Shown here: piece by piece, positions 1 to 11,367 of the stretch
How positions within the stretch are numbered: position 1 is the stretch's first letter
Layout: each line of letters opens with the position of its first letter
DNA from: Heterohyrax brucei
Taxonomy: Eukaryota; Chordata; Mammalia; Hyracoidea; Procaviidae
Length of the DNA stretch: 64,000 nucleotides
Direction of reading: 5' to 3'
Assembly (NCBI GenBank): GCA_028571685.1
Contig: CM053143.1
Coordinates: 50,523,208 to 50,587,207 of the forward strand
The notes under the pieces: model-generated
What the model was told of the DNA's origin: nothing
Databases searched by the model: none
The model's input: the letters and a program-made list of their open reading frames with translations, nothing else
Position numbers and translations under genes: made by a program

Positions 1-408
1 CTGCCTGTTCCATGTACATGAATTTGTGAGTAAGTTACTCTTCTTACTGATGGAAATTCCCCCTTACTTAAAAAGTAGGGTCAGCATTATTCAAGCTAAA
101 CTTGGAAAATGCTGAGTTAAACAAAATGACCTCATTAAATTACTTAGGATGCAGGTACTGTCTACCAATCTTTGTATAGAGTTTCTAAAAATAATTAAGA
201 AAGAGTGATAATTAAACCCAAACAATAGAAAATGGCCATTTTACTGGGAAGGTAAGTATTTGTGTACTTTTTCTAAGAGCTTCCACATAGTAGTCTTCTC
301 AACATGTTGCTTGATATGGTAGAGAGAACAGAGATACTGCAATTATTAGTTCTGGGTTCAATTCATGTCTAAGTCACTCTTAAAGTGTGTTCTCAGGCAA
401 TCACTTCA
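1..408. other. unassigned non-coding sequence
   Basis: I see no gene, RNA or recognisable repeat here. The base composition is AT-rich and no reading frame resembles a protein. Confidence 0.5.
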
Positions 409-943
409 TGTTGTAGATTAAGTTGTGTCCCCTCAAAATGTGAGTAAACTTGACTAGGACATGATTCCCAGTATTGTGCATTTATCCTTTATTTCATGAT
501 CTGATGTGATTCTCCTGGGTGTTATAAATTCTGGCCTCTATGCCTGTGGCTATAATCCTATTGGAGAATGAGCTCTCCATTCATGTTAATGAGGCAGGAC
601 GTACACCTCAAGATTAAGTTGTTTCTTGGATCCATCTCTTTTCTGATATAAAAGAGAGAAGTGAGCAGAGAAGACAGGGACCTCCTACTATCAAAAAAGA
701 GGATCCCACACTGGAATACGTCTTTTGGACCCACAGTTCCTGTGCTGAGAAACTCTTAGATCAGGAGAAGATTGATGACAAGGACCTTCCTTCCTCCATA
801 GCCCACAGAGACAACTGACACCTTCCCCTGGAACTGACACCCTGAATTTCTACTTATCGCCTCCTGTGAGAGAATAAATTTTTGCTTGTTCAAGTCATTT
901 GCGTATTGTATTTCAATTATGGCAGTGCTAGTTAATGAAGATA
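409..943 (+). mobile_element. solo LTR, MaLR-like, afrotherian type (LTR family A)
   Basis: The sequence starts with TG and runs through 'aagttgtgtcccctcaaaat', 'atgattcccagtattgtg', 'gttaatgaggcaggac' and 'gacaaggacctt'. It has a polyadenylation signal AATAAA at 873-878. The same ordered blocks recur in the LTRs at 20136, 36913, 44271, 45324 and 50568, which defines one family in this window. No internal retroviral sequence is attached, so it is a solitary LTR. The target duplication can no longer be recognised, which suggests an old insertion. The MaLR/ERVL-like assignment is from overall architecture and remembered family sequences, not a search. Confidence 0.75.
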
Positions 944-1355
944 CTTTGTTTCTATAAGTTGCTTTCTTCAGATATTAAAATAGAGGTAAATAAGAAACCC
1001 AATCCAGCAACTGAAAGTTAAAGTAATTCTGACATTTAGTTGTATCCCTTAAAGGACATTAGAAGAAATCTATTTTGTAATTCATAGCACCATTTCTTAT
1101 AATTCCCTTATTGTGCTTCTCAGATTCTTTCATATTCCATGGTTCTTTTAAAATCTGTCGCTTTGTAAACTCCTTACTGTTAAATCTGTATTCAACTTCC
1201 CTCCAATACCAAGACTCAAGACTTGTCTTTATCTATCTCTTCCAGTACACTCTGTCTACCACTTGGTTTCCTCAAGTTCTTTACTACATATATCATTTTA
1301 GCCTCTCTTCATGCCTCTATAGAGACATCATTCAGCTCTCTACAGCTAAGCCTAC
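944..1355. other. unassigned non-coding sequence
   Basis: No gene or recognisable repeat. Open frames in this stretch have no domain-like composition. Confidence 0.45.
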
Positions 1356-1516
1356 AAGGAAGAATCCATCAGGTAAGAATAGTGCACATGCCCTCTCTCA
1401 CCCACAAGTGAGTGGCATGGAGTAAAGACAGGAGGTAGACAGCATTCATATATTAGTGATTTTTATCCCTTTTATATTTTAGTATTTTTACCCTAGCTAA
1501 CAAAAAACCAAACCCA
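1356..1516 (+). repeat. local direct repeat, copy 1
   Basis: This stretch is repeated, diverged, at 1951-2103. Shared blocks in the same order are 'atccatcagg', 'ctctctcaccc', 'gaagacaggaagt'-like, 'ttagtgatt', 'atatttttac' and 'aaaccaaaccca'. The copy ends inside the tail of the SINE at 1500-1706, so the duplicated unit includes the start of that SINE. Confidence 0.7.
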
Positions 1517-1706
1517 TCACCGTCAAGCTGAATTCTGACCACAACAACGCCACAGGATGGGGTACAACTGCCCCATAGGGTTTCTAAGGATCCCAGTCTT
1601 TATGGAAGCTGACTGCCACATCTTTCTTCCATGGAGCCTAAGACAGTTGAACCACTGACCATTTGATCAGCAACCTAGTATTTAACCACTGCACCACCTG
1701 GGCTCC
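1500..1706 (-). mobile_element. AfroSINE, long form
   Basis: Antisense AfroSINE with the 3' tail on the left ('aaaccaaaccca') and the tRNA-like head on the right ('tttaaccactgcaccacctg'). The middle has the long-form extension 'gactgccacatctttcttcc'. It is flanked by a perfect 14-bp target duplication, 'ttttaccctagcta', at 1486-1499 and 1707-1720. Confidence 0.9.
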
Positions 1707-1950
1707 TTTTACCCTAGCTAGGGTTCTGTATATTATTTTACTGTCTTTTAAATTTTAACATAGTTAATTATTATTATTGTTATTTTTCAAAATAAACTAA
1801 CCAAGGAAAAGTGGACCAATTAATCTGGGGTGGTAAATAGAAAGTGAGCTTTATTTCTACTACTCTATATTATAAACAGTTGTTTGCAAGGTATCTCTGG
1901 AAGCGTTTCTGAGAAACAAATCTAAGGGTAAATACATCAGAGAAATGCAT

Positions 1951-2103
1951 AAGGAAAAATCCATCAGGCAAGAACTGTGCACACGCACTCTCTCACCCCC
2001 AAGTGTGTGTCATGGAATGAAGACAGGAAGTGGAGGACATTAGTGATTATTATCCCAATTACATATTAATATTTTTACTCCAGCTAACCAAAAACCAAAC
2101 CCA
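1951..2103 (+). repeat. local direct repeat, copy 2
   Basis: Diverged copy of 1356-1516. It includes a SINE-tail-like 'aaaaaccaaaccca' at its right edge and then switches into unrelated old L1 sequence, so the right breakpoint lies in the SINE tail. Confidence 0.7.
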
Positions 2104-3086
2104 GGAACAGGGACATGCACAGTACATATTAGAGCCTGAGAAAAGTCCTGAGGTAAAGAAATATGTCCACAACAATACAGACTTAAATGTGGAAAGCAAA
2201 ATTTGAAAACACTTTAGGACAAAATCTTTACAACTTTTGAATAGGGAAGGATCCCAAAAGCACAACAGTAACATGAAAGATTGATAAATCCAACTATATG
2301 GAATATAAAGATTCTCTTCATCAAAGGAGGCCATTAAGAATGTGAAAACACAAATCACAAATCAGGAGAAGATATTTGCAAACATATAACTTAAGAATAG
2401 CAATAAAGAATGTATAAAGAATTTCTACAGATCATTAATAAAGATACAGGAACATTAAGAACTTGGCAAAAGACCCAACATTTTATAGAAGAGGAAACTC
2501 AAATGACCAATAAATGCGTGAAAAGATGCTCAACATCACTAAAAATAAGAGAAATGAAAATTGAAATCACAGAGATAAGCAAAATTTTAAAAGATGACAT
2601 TACTGAGTGTTGGTGAGGACATGGAGCAATAGGAACTCTTAAAGCCTGTTAGGTGAGAGGAATGTAACTTGGAATCATACTTTGGAACACAATTTACTTT
2701 ATACTGTAAAGTTGAAGATGTATCTACCTTCATACCCAGTAATTCGGCTCTTAAGTATATAGCCTAAAAGAAATCTTGGCACATGTGTTTCAGGAGACAT
2801 ATAGAAGAAAGTTCATAGCAGTATCATTTGTAATAGCAATGCATTATAAGCAACTTAATATCCATCAACAAGAAAATGGTAAATAAATTGTGATATATCC
2901 ATTGAGTGGAAAATAGCAATGAAAATGGACTATAGCTATGCCTGTCAACATGGATGAAGTCTGGAAACACAGAACAGAATGAAGAGAAAGTCTCAGAAGA
3001 AAACATATGGTGTGCTATTTATGTAAACCCAAGTTCAAAATTACATAAAAATTTAAACTATATGCTATAAGGATATATACATATAT

Positions 3087-3246
3087 AAAAAACCGAAACC
3101 ATCCCTGTTGAGTTGATTCTGAGTCACAGTGACACTATAGGACAGAGTAGAATGGCCCTATAGGGTTTCCAAGGAGCACCTAGTGGATTCGAATTGCCAA
3201 CTTTGGGGTTAGCAGCAGAAGGATTAACCACTGCACCACCAGAGCT
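3087..3246 (-). mobile_element. AfroSINE, short form
   Basis: Antisense copy with 'gacactataggacagagtag', 'tttccaaggagcacc' and 'taaccactgcaccaccagag'. Both flanks are TA-rich, so the target duplication is only approximate. It sits in the old L1 3' UTR. Confidence 0.85.
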
Positions 3247-3406
3247 CTATATATGTAGACAGTAGGACCATTATAAAAATACAAACACAAAATTCACAAT
3301 ATTGGTTACCCTGAGGGAGAAAGGGAGACACAATCAGAAAGTGGCTCGATGGCATGGTAATGTTGTGTTTATTAAGCTGGGATTTTATTGCTGTTTATAT
3401 CTTATA

Positions 3407-3567
3407 TGGAAACCTTGTTGGCATAGTGATGTGTGCAATAGCTGCTAACCAAAAGATCAGCAGTTCAGATCTACCAGGCACTCCTTCGAAGCTCTATGCA
3501 GCAGTTCTACTCTGTCCTACAGGGTGGGTGTGAATTGGACTTGATGGCAATGGGTTTTGATTTTTGT
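3407..3567 (+). mobile_element. AfroSINE, short form
   Basis: Sense copy: head 'ggaaaccttgttggcatagt', B-box region 'cagttcagatctaccaggca', body 'gcagttctactctgtcctac' and tail 'gatggcaatgggtttt'. Imperfect flanking repeats ('tatatcttatat' and 'tataccttatgt') suit a target duplication within the old L1. Confidence 0.85.
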
Positions 3568-3640
3568 ATACCTTATGTATGTTTGTATATAGTTTTTCTG
3601 AATACATGAATATTACATACATTCATTTAAAATTTTAATT

Positions 3641-4037
3641 TAACTTGCTTGACTCAGCATCTCATAAACTTTGACCATGTAACCTTTTTATCTCCTCACA
3701 CGTACTAACTTCCTGTTAAACTCTGCTTGGAAAACTCCCCTCTGTGCCTTATGACCTTTCGACAAAGAGACTCACACTAGCCAAGGCTCATGACCATTAT
3801 TCCATCAGGGCTAGGGTTCAACAGCCACGCGTAACTTTCCCAGGATCTAACCTTCTCCATGGTATTTTTGAGCGTGCCCTCCTAAGCACATGTGAATTGT
3901 ACAAACCAGCCTCAACTTAGGGTTAAAGAATGCTAGGAGTAAAATTCTCAGATGGTCTGTTGATCTGTATCAAAGTCACCGACTTTTACCTCTCTCTTGT
4001 CTTTGGAGTTCCCTTTCCCTCCCTGTCCTATCCAAAT
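3641..4037. other. unassigned non-coding sequence
   Basis: I see no coding region or recognisable repeat between the two SINE-bearing segments. Confidence 0.4.
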
Positions 4038-4050
4038 ACACATGGCAGAA

Positions 4051-4191
4051 CAAAACCAAACTGAGCCTGTTACTATTGAGTCAATTTCAACTCATAGTGA
4101 CACTGTAGAGTAGAACTGCCCCATAGGGTTTCCAAGAAGCACTGGTAGATTCAAACTGCTGACCTTTTGGTTAGCATTAAAACCCTTGACC
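4051..4191 (-). mobile_element. AfroSINE, short form, head-truncated
   Basis: Antisense copy with 'gtagagtagaactgcccca', 'gggtttccaagaagcac' and 'gaccttttggttagcat'; the head is shortened. A 13-bp target duplication with one mismatch, 'acacatggcagaa' / 'acacatagcagaa', lies at 4038-4050 and 4192-4204. Confidence 0.88.
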
Positions 4192-4204
4192 ACACATAGC
4201 AGAA

Positions 4205-5634
4205 GGGATAGTAATTCCAAGCAGAGATTCAGACTCCTAAGAACAAAATGACTGTGGAGAGCTCAGTGTTTTCTGAGTTTTACTGCAAAAATACAGTCAG
4301 GGTTAGTGTTTTCCAAGGCAATTCCTCTGTGCAGATAATGCTTAATAATCTTCTAATATAAATAGCTCCTGCTGGGCTTTTGATGTTCACACCTTGGTGG
4401 ACTCATTCACACATACTTTACAGCTGGTTGTATTGCTGAGAAGCCAACATGTTTGTCCTCCACATCTTTGATGATAGAGGGCTTTTGAATTGGTGTGCTT
4501 ACAGCAGTATTAAAGTTAAATTCCCATCCACAGCCATTGGGCTTTGGTCTCTCATCTGTACCCAGTTTAATGAAGTCAGGCTAAAGGAAGATTGTGTGGT
4601 CTTCAACTGAGTTGACATGGATTTTCATTAACAGTGGAGCAACCTACTATACATTAAACTCCTGGTTCTAAAGGAATATTTCATTTTTGCTGACTTTGTC
4701 GTCCATTGAAAAGATTGATTTCAGCATAATGATCCATCATCTGAGGAGACTCACTCGGCTGCTTCCAAACTCCTATCCTGGAACCAGAGGTTTTCTTTTC
4801 CATACAGCCCTGTCCACGGCACCCTCCCCTCCCCACTAATCCGAGTCTACAGAGCACCTCACTATTCACTTCAGTGCTTGCTTTTTCATCACTCTCGTTT
4901 CCCCTTTTAGACCTTGTCTTACTCAGCCCTCTCTCTTTGCATGAGATACTGCAGAGATGTTGCGCTCTTTCTCTTTTTCTTCCATTTTTTTCTCCTAGAA
5001 ACCTTATCACTTATACACAGTTTCCAGCCAGAGAGCAGATCATCTGTTACCGTGTGATGTGAGAATGGCATAGAGCAGCATGTTCCAAAGCTGACCCAAC
5101 ATCTGGATGGTGAATTTGTTTTCACAAAGTATCAAATTGATGGAGGCAGCCTCTCCACCATTGCTTGACCCACTGGCTGGCAGTTGGAGGGCAGACAGCT
5201 GATGTTTTCCTGAACCCAAGAAGCAAGAAGATATTGGAATCAAGTCTTATCACCTAGACACTCTCCCTATGCTTCATTCATTTTTTCTCTTTGTTCATCC
5301 ACTCACTCTGCTTTCCCTTTCTCTGCTTACTTGTCTTCTCCAGTCCTCAGTCTACAGAATAGAACTCACCACTGCTCAGGTACCCCTAGGATACAGATTA
5401 CAATCCAACCACACTGTTCTCTTAAGAGGTTCTGATCAGGCCATCTTAGATTAGCTGTCCAGTCCACTGGGACCACAGGTCAGAGTTTGTGAAACCAAGT
5501 GGCTCCAAGAGGCCATTTTCTTTGAATTGGGGAGTGCAGCTAAGAAGGTTATTGTGAGATGGACAGACACTTGAAAATATATCTACTGTATATGCCTTTT
5601 CAACACTTAAAAAAAAAAAGTATCATACATTCTT
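4205..5634. other. 1.4-kb unassigned stretch free of young repeats
   Basis: No recognisable transposon, exon or RNA gene. Open frames occur on both strands at 4681-5125 but none has recognisable domain content. A pyrimidine-rich block lies around 5265-5345. It could be unique intronic or intergenic sequence, or contain repeats too old to recognise by eye. Confidence 0.4.
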
Positions 5635-5755
5635 TCATTTTTCAAACATTTTTTTAGCACCTAATTTGTGTTAGGCATTGTGGTAAGCTCTGATAATTCA
5701 AACAGATGAGGTCAAATGCTTCAGTGGGGGAAATAAACAGGAAAACAACCTTCTT
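5635..5755 (+). mobile_element. L2 fragment, left part (split by L1)
   Basis: 'agcacctaatttgtgttagg' followed by 'attgtggtaagctctgataa' and 'tcagtgggggaaataaacag' follows the familiar L2 pattern. The element resumes at 13479 on the far side of the full-length L1 and again at 14161 after a SINE cluster, so one L2 copy hosts all of these insertions. Confidence 0.65.
5738..5755. repeat. 18-bp target-site duplication of L1, left copy
   Basis: 'caggaaaacaaccttctt' here is identical to 13461-13478. The pair brackets the minus-strand L1 exactly: poly(T) begins just inside the left copy and the L1 5' end abuts the right copy. Confidence 0.95.
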
Positions 5756-6776
5756 TTTTAAAAAATTATGATTGAATAAAAATGTACATTCCCATATAAA
5801 TTTGCATGCCCACCTATATGCAGCTCCCACTGCTCTCCCTGCCCATTAACAGCACACTTTTCCTCTCTTCTCCATACATGTCTTCACGTCCCAATAAAAT
5901 CTCCTATCCCCTTCTCTCCACCCACTGTCCTTCCTCCAGTAAGAGGTCTGCAAAATGATATCCTATAGATGCATAAAACCATAAAGTGCACATATGATAT
6001 GGTCACTCTGCATCGCCAAGTCCAATCCATTCCTATTCAAGAGTTGACCTCCATTATGATTTATGGACAGGGGCAGCATCAGGGACAGGGGCCATGCTCC
6101 CAGGGGAACTCCGAAGCCCAAGGTCCATCAATTGTGGTCTTTAAATGGAGATCTCAGAGTGGACTCCTTTTCATTCTTATGTTGCCAGTGATACTCAACT
6201 TCATGAGCTCCATCACAGCTATTGCTGGTGGTGGCCAGATACCATCTGGTTCTTCTGGTCAAAAGTCGATGTAGTCACCCACTCACGGGGGTCTCTCTGT
6301 CTTCTGGGTTCTCTGTCATTTTGGTCCTTGGGATCATTCATTCCTGTTCAGTTGGGACAACTTGACGTAACTCAGATGGCAGCTCTTAAGAAGCCAGACA
6401 CCACTCACCAATGTGGGGTGCAGAGGGCTCTCTTAGCAAAATGCTAGTTGTGCCAATTGGCCTCGATTTCACCTGGCAGCATGGTCCCCGGCCCCCCACC
6501 CCAGCTACTCTGTTCTTGCAATATTCGGTTAAGATGGGAGGAGTAATTATGTCATGTTGAAATCCAGTTAATATTGATCTTCTTTCTAATGTGTGCTGTC
6601 ACAGATTTCACTCAACCAAATTTCTATCAACTATCTAATCTAAACCCTCCCCCCTGGCCCTCCCTCCCTTCTCACCCTTACAGCCATCAAAGAATCTTCT
6701 TCTATGCATGAGTCTGTTTTTAAGTTCTTGTCATAGGGGTCTCATACAATATATGTCCTTTGGTCGCTGACTACTT
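5756..6776 (-). mobile_element. 3' UTR of the full-length minus-strand L1
   Basis: Read on the minus strand, this 1-kb segment follows the ORF2 stop and ends in a short A-rich tail beside the target duplication. Blocks such as 'atatggtcactctgcatcgc' and 'cctatagatgcataaaacca' recur in the 3' UTRs at 8858, 29321 and 35398, and more distantly at 16140, 37920, 52570 and 55740. It is non-coding; open frames on either strand here are incidental. Confidence 0.85.
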
Positions 6777-9700
6777 TCATTCAACATAATGTCCTCCAGT
6801 TGAAACCAGCTTATGAAATGTTTCGTCATTCTTTATCATTGCATAGTGTTCCACTGAGTAAATATACCATAGTTTACCTATCCATTCCTCTGTTGTTGGG
6901 CATCCGGCTTGTTTCCATCTTTTTGCTATTGTGGATTCTGCAGCAATAAACATTCGTGTGCATATATAAAGTGGTGCAAATAGCCTTGATTCTGTAGGAT
7001 ACATTCTGAGCAGTGGAATTACTGGGTCAAATGGTATATCTATTTCCAGCTTTTTAAGGAAGTGCCAGATTGCTTTCCAAAAAAGTTGCACCATTTTCCA
7101 ATCCCACCAAAAGTGTAGGAGAGTTCCAATTTCTCCACAGCCTCTCCAGCATTTGTTATTTTGCATTTTTTGGATCATGGCCAACCTTGTTGGGGCGAGA
7201 TGGTATCTCATTGTAGTTTTGATTTGAATTTCTTTAATAGCTAATGATCGTTGAGCATGTCTGCATGTGTTTTTTGGCTGCCTGGATTGCCTCTTCAGAG
7301 AAGTGTCTGTTCATCTACTTTGCCCATCCCTTAACTGGATCATTTATCTTTTTCTTATTGATATTTTGTAGTACCATATAGATTATGGAGATCAGGTGTC
7401 AGTCTGACATACAGTTGCCAAATATTTTTCCCATTCTATAGGAGGCCTTTTAATTCTATTAAGAAAGTCTTTGGATGAACAAAAGTGTTTGATTCTTAAT
7501 AGTTCCCATTTATCTATTTTCTATTGTTTGTGTTTAGTTTGACAGATTTTGAGTTCTATCTACGTTGTGTATTAAACTTTCATTGTTGTTCCTACATCTT
7601 CCTGGCTGAGCTTTATTGTTTTAGATTTGATATTTAGGCCTTTTATCCAATTTGAGTTGCTTTTTGTATAAGGTGTAAGATATGGGTCTTGTTTCAATTA
7701 TTTTGCAGATGGATATCCAATTTTGCCAGCACTATCTGTTGAAGAGGTTCTTTTTTCCCCAGTTTAATGTCTTAGGGCCTTTGTTGAATATCAACTGTTC
7801 ATAGGCAGATGGTGTCACCTCTGGGGTCTCAATTCTGTTCCACTGAATCTATCTGTCTCTTTTTGTACCAGTACCACTCTGTTTTGACTGCTGTGGCAGT
7901 GTAATAGGTTCTAAAGTCAGGTAGTGAGAGGCCTCCCAGTGTGTTCTTCTTCTTCAGTAGTGCCTTCCTTATCCAGGGCTTCTTCCCTTTCCAAAGTAGG
8001 TAATTTGTCTCTCTATCTCATTAAAAAATGTCACTGGAATTTGTGTTGGTATTGCATTGTAGACGTAGATTGCTGTGGGTAAAATAGACATTTTCACAAT
8101 GTTAAGTCTTCCTATCAATGAGCAGGATAGGTTTCTCAATTTATGTAAGTCTCTCAGTTTCTTGGAGTAAGGACTTGTAGTTCTCTTTGTAAAGGTCTGT
8201 TATTTCTCTGATTACTTTATCTTCTTAGGAGCCATAGTATATGGTATTGATTTGGTGATTTTTTCTTAATAATTTTTTCTTAATAATCTCATTGTTGGTA
8301 TAAAGGAATCCTACTGATTTACTTACATTGATCTTGTATCCTGAGACTTTGCTGAACTTTTCTATCAGTTTGAGTAGTTGACTTACGGATTCTTTGGGAT
8401 TCTCTCCATATACAATCATATCATCTGCAAATACAGAGATTTTTACTTCTTCTTTGCTGATGCAGATGCCCTTTATTTCTTGGTCTTGTGTAATTGCTCT
8501 GGCTAGAACTTCTAGTATGATGTTGAATAGGAGAGGTGAGAGTGGACATCCTTGTCTAGTTCCTGTTCTCAGGGGAAACTGTTTTGGTCTCTCTCCGTTC
8601 AGGATGATGTCAGCAGTTGGCTTTGTATAAATGGCCCTTATTGCACTGAGGAATTTGCCATCTACTCCTATTCTGCTGAGAGTTTTTAGCATGAATGGGT
8701 TTTGGACTTTATCAAATGTCTTTTCTGCATCAATAGACAAAATCAGGTGAGTCTTGTCTTTAGTGTTATTTATGTGGTTGATCACATTAATTATTTTTCT
8801 GATGCTGAACCAGCCTTGCATCCCTGGTATGAATCCAACTTGGTCATGACGAATTATTTATTTATTTATTTTTAATTCTCTTTTTTATTTAACATGACTG
8901 AGTGAAAATGTACATTCCCGTATAAATTTACATGCCCACCTATATGCAGCTTCCACTGCTCTCCCTGTCCGGTGACAGCACACTATTCTTCTCTGCTCCA
9001 TACATGTCTCATCCTCCCAACAGCCTCCTTTCCGCTCCTCTCCACCCACTCTCCTTCCTCCAGCCAGAGGTCAGCAGGATGATATCCTATAGATGTATAG
9101 CACCATAAAGTGCAACCAATATATGGTCACTCTGCATTGCCAAGTCCAATCCATTCCTGTCCAAAGAGTGGACCTTCGTTATAATTTATGGGTAAGAGCA
9201 GCATCAGGGCCAGGGGCCATGCTCTCAGGGGAACCCCCAAACCGCTGGACCATCAATTGAGGTCTTTTAGTGGAGATCTCAGGATGCGCCCCTTTTTATT
9301 CTTGTGTTGCCAGTGAGACTCAACCTAGTGAGCTCCACATGATGAATTATCTTTTAGATATGTTGTATACTATTGGCAAGAATTTTGTTGAAGATTTTTG
9401 CATCTAGATTCATGAGTGATATCAGTCTGTAGTTGTCCTTTTTTATTGGGTCTTTCTCCTTTTTTATTGGGTCTTTTCTTGGCTTTGGTACCAGGGTTAT
9501 GCTGGCTTCATAGAACGAATTTGGGAGTATTCCACCACTTTCTATACTGTGAAATAGTCTCAGTAGTATTGGAGATAACTGTTTTCTAAAAGCTTGGTAG
9601 ATATCTGCAGTGAAGCCATCCGGGCCCGGGCTTTGGTTGTTGGTAGTTTTTGGATGACTTTTCCAATCTCTTCTTTTGTGATGGGTTCATTAAGTTACTC

Positions 9701-11043
9701 TGCTTCACTTTGTGATAATTTTGGTAGGTGATATGAATCAAAGAATTTGTCCATTTCTTCTAGGTTTTCAAATTTGTTAAGACTACAGTTTTTCATAGTA
9801 TTCAGCTATGATATTTTTGATTTCTGTTGGAACTGTTATGACAACTCCCCTCTCATTTTTATTTGGGTTATTTGTTTCCTTTCCTGTTTTTCTTTAGTAA
9901 GTTTAGCCAATGGTTTATCAATTTTGTGGGTCTTTTCAAAAAACCATCTTTTGTTCTTTTCAATTTTTTAACTGTTCTTCTGTTCTCTAATTCATTGAGA
10001 TCTGCTCTAATCTTTATGATCTGGTTTCTTCTGGTGCCTGAGGGTTCCTCTGTTTCTCTCACTCTACTTGTTCAAGCTGTGGGGTTAGTTCTTTGATTTG
10101 GTTTCTTTCTTCCTTCCAGATGTGTGCATTTATGGAGATAAACAGACCTCTGAGCACTGCTTTGGCTGGATCCCACTGGTTCTGGTAGGAAGTGTTTTCA
10201 TTCTCATTGCAATCCATGAATTTCTGTATTTCCTACTTGATTTCTTCTATAACCCATGTTTTTTTTTTTTTTTTGAGCAAGATATTGTTCAGTTTCTATG
10301 AGTTCCACTTTCTATCTATGTTTTTTCTGCTATCGAGTTTCACTTTTATGGCTTTTTGATCTGAGAACATGCTTTATGTTAATTCAATGGTATGGATTTT
10401 GTTGAGAATTGCTTTGTGTCCTAAGACACGGTCTATTCTGGAGAATGTCCCATGTGCACTGGAGAAGAAGGGGTAGTTGTCAGCTGATGGATAGAAAGTT
10501 CTGTATATGTCAATGAGGTCTAGTTGGTTAATTGTGGCAATAAGGTCTTCTGTGTCTTTATTTAGCTTTTTTCTAGATGATCTGTCGAATATTGAGAGTG
10601 GGATGTTGAAGTCTCCCACTATTATTGTAGAGTGATCTATCTCCTTTTTGAGTGTAATCAGTGTTTCTTCGATGTAGGAGTTCTAATGTTAGGTGCATAA
10701 ATATTTATTATTGTTAAAAGTCCTGTTTGTGTATTGAAACTTTCAGCAATAAATAGTGTCCATCCTCGTCCATGATGGTGGATTTTACATTAAAATGGAT
10801 TTTATCTGGGATTAGAATTGCCACACCTGCTCTTCTTTGTTCATTGTTGGCTTGATATTTATTCTTCTATCCTTTAATTTTCAGTTTGTTCCTATCTTTA
10901 AGTCTAAGGTGAGTTTCTTGTAGGCAACATATGGATGGGTTGTATCTTTTGATCCAAGATGTCATCCCATGTCTCTCTACTGGAGCGTTCAGTCTATTCA
11001 CATTCAGTGTGATTATTCATAGGTATGTGTTCAGTGCTGCCAT
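6777..11043 (-). pseudogene. L1 ORF2 (endonuclease-reverse transcriptase), decayed
   Basis: ORF2 encodes the enzyme that nicks the target and reverse-transcribes L1 RNA at the nick. The ATG homologous to the plus-strand copy lies at 11041-11043 and the stop at 6777-6779. Surviving pieces are an endonuclease segment (10374-10619, with GDFN and the downstream FFSSAHGTFSRID region), the reverse-transcriptase core (8225-8821, with [15 protein letters not shown] and the catalytic FADD) and the C-terminal segment (6777-7211, with ILLHFWWD-like tryptophan and cysteine spacing). A 481-bp L1 3' fragment splits it at 8858-9338. Many stops and frameshifts separate the pieces, so no active product is possible. 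The FADD motif itself is intact. Confidence 0.9.
8858..9338 (-). mobile_element. 5'-truncated L1 (3' end only) nested in L1 ORF2
   Basis: A 481-bp L1 3' UTR end, with a T-rich tail at the left ('atttatttatttatttttaa'), lies inside ORF2 of the larger minus-strand L1. The flanks 'atgacgaattat' (8846-8857) and 'atgatgaattat' (9339-9350) are a 12-bp target duplication with one mismatch. The homologous uninterrupted ORF2 of the plus-strand L1 near 27226-27245 acts as an empty site, reading straight across the junction. It inserted after the host L1 and has the same strand. Confidence 0.93.
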
Positions 11044-11367
11044 TGTGGTACGTTTATTTTTGTGTTGATGTTTTCTCTGTTGTTCTTATTAATCAGTTCT
11101 GGGACATTCTTCTTTGTGAGTTGATTTTTCAACTTTTCAGAGTTGATTCTGTGGTTGTTGAGACTCCTGTATTACATTTCATGATTTGATATGTTGCATC
11201 TTTATTGTGCTTTACGGTTGCCGCTAAGATCCCCCTCAGTAAACTTTGTATAAACCCAACTTCAATTACTGCTGTTCTTCTCAACTTCCTCTCTATCTGG
11301 AAGGTCTATAACGACTGTAGTACATTCCTCTTTTAAATATGTTGACATCATAGTTTTCACGATATGA

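Larger units (their letters stand above)
2150..3640 (+). mobile_element. old L1 fragment: ORF2 C-terminus and 3' UTR
   Basis: The sequence follows the familiar layout of the end of L1 ORF2 and its 3' region: 'catcaaaggaggccattaa', 'aacttggcaaaagaccc', 'tggtgaggacatggagcaa', 'catacccagtaattcggctc' and 'taatagcaatgcattataag'. Reading frames are heavily broken and only short pieces remain open. Two SINEs (3087-3246 and 3407-3567) interrupt it. Its divergence suggests an ancient (L1M-age) copy. Confidence 0.75.

Noticed and set aside
4681-5125. Overlapping open frames on both strands that could be a short gene
   Set aside because: No recognisable domain, no splice-site context that convinces, and competing frames of similar length on both strands.
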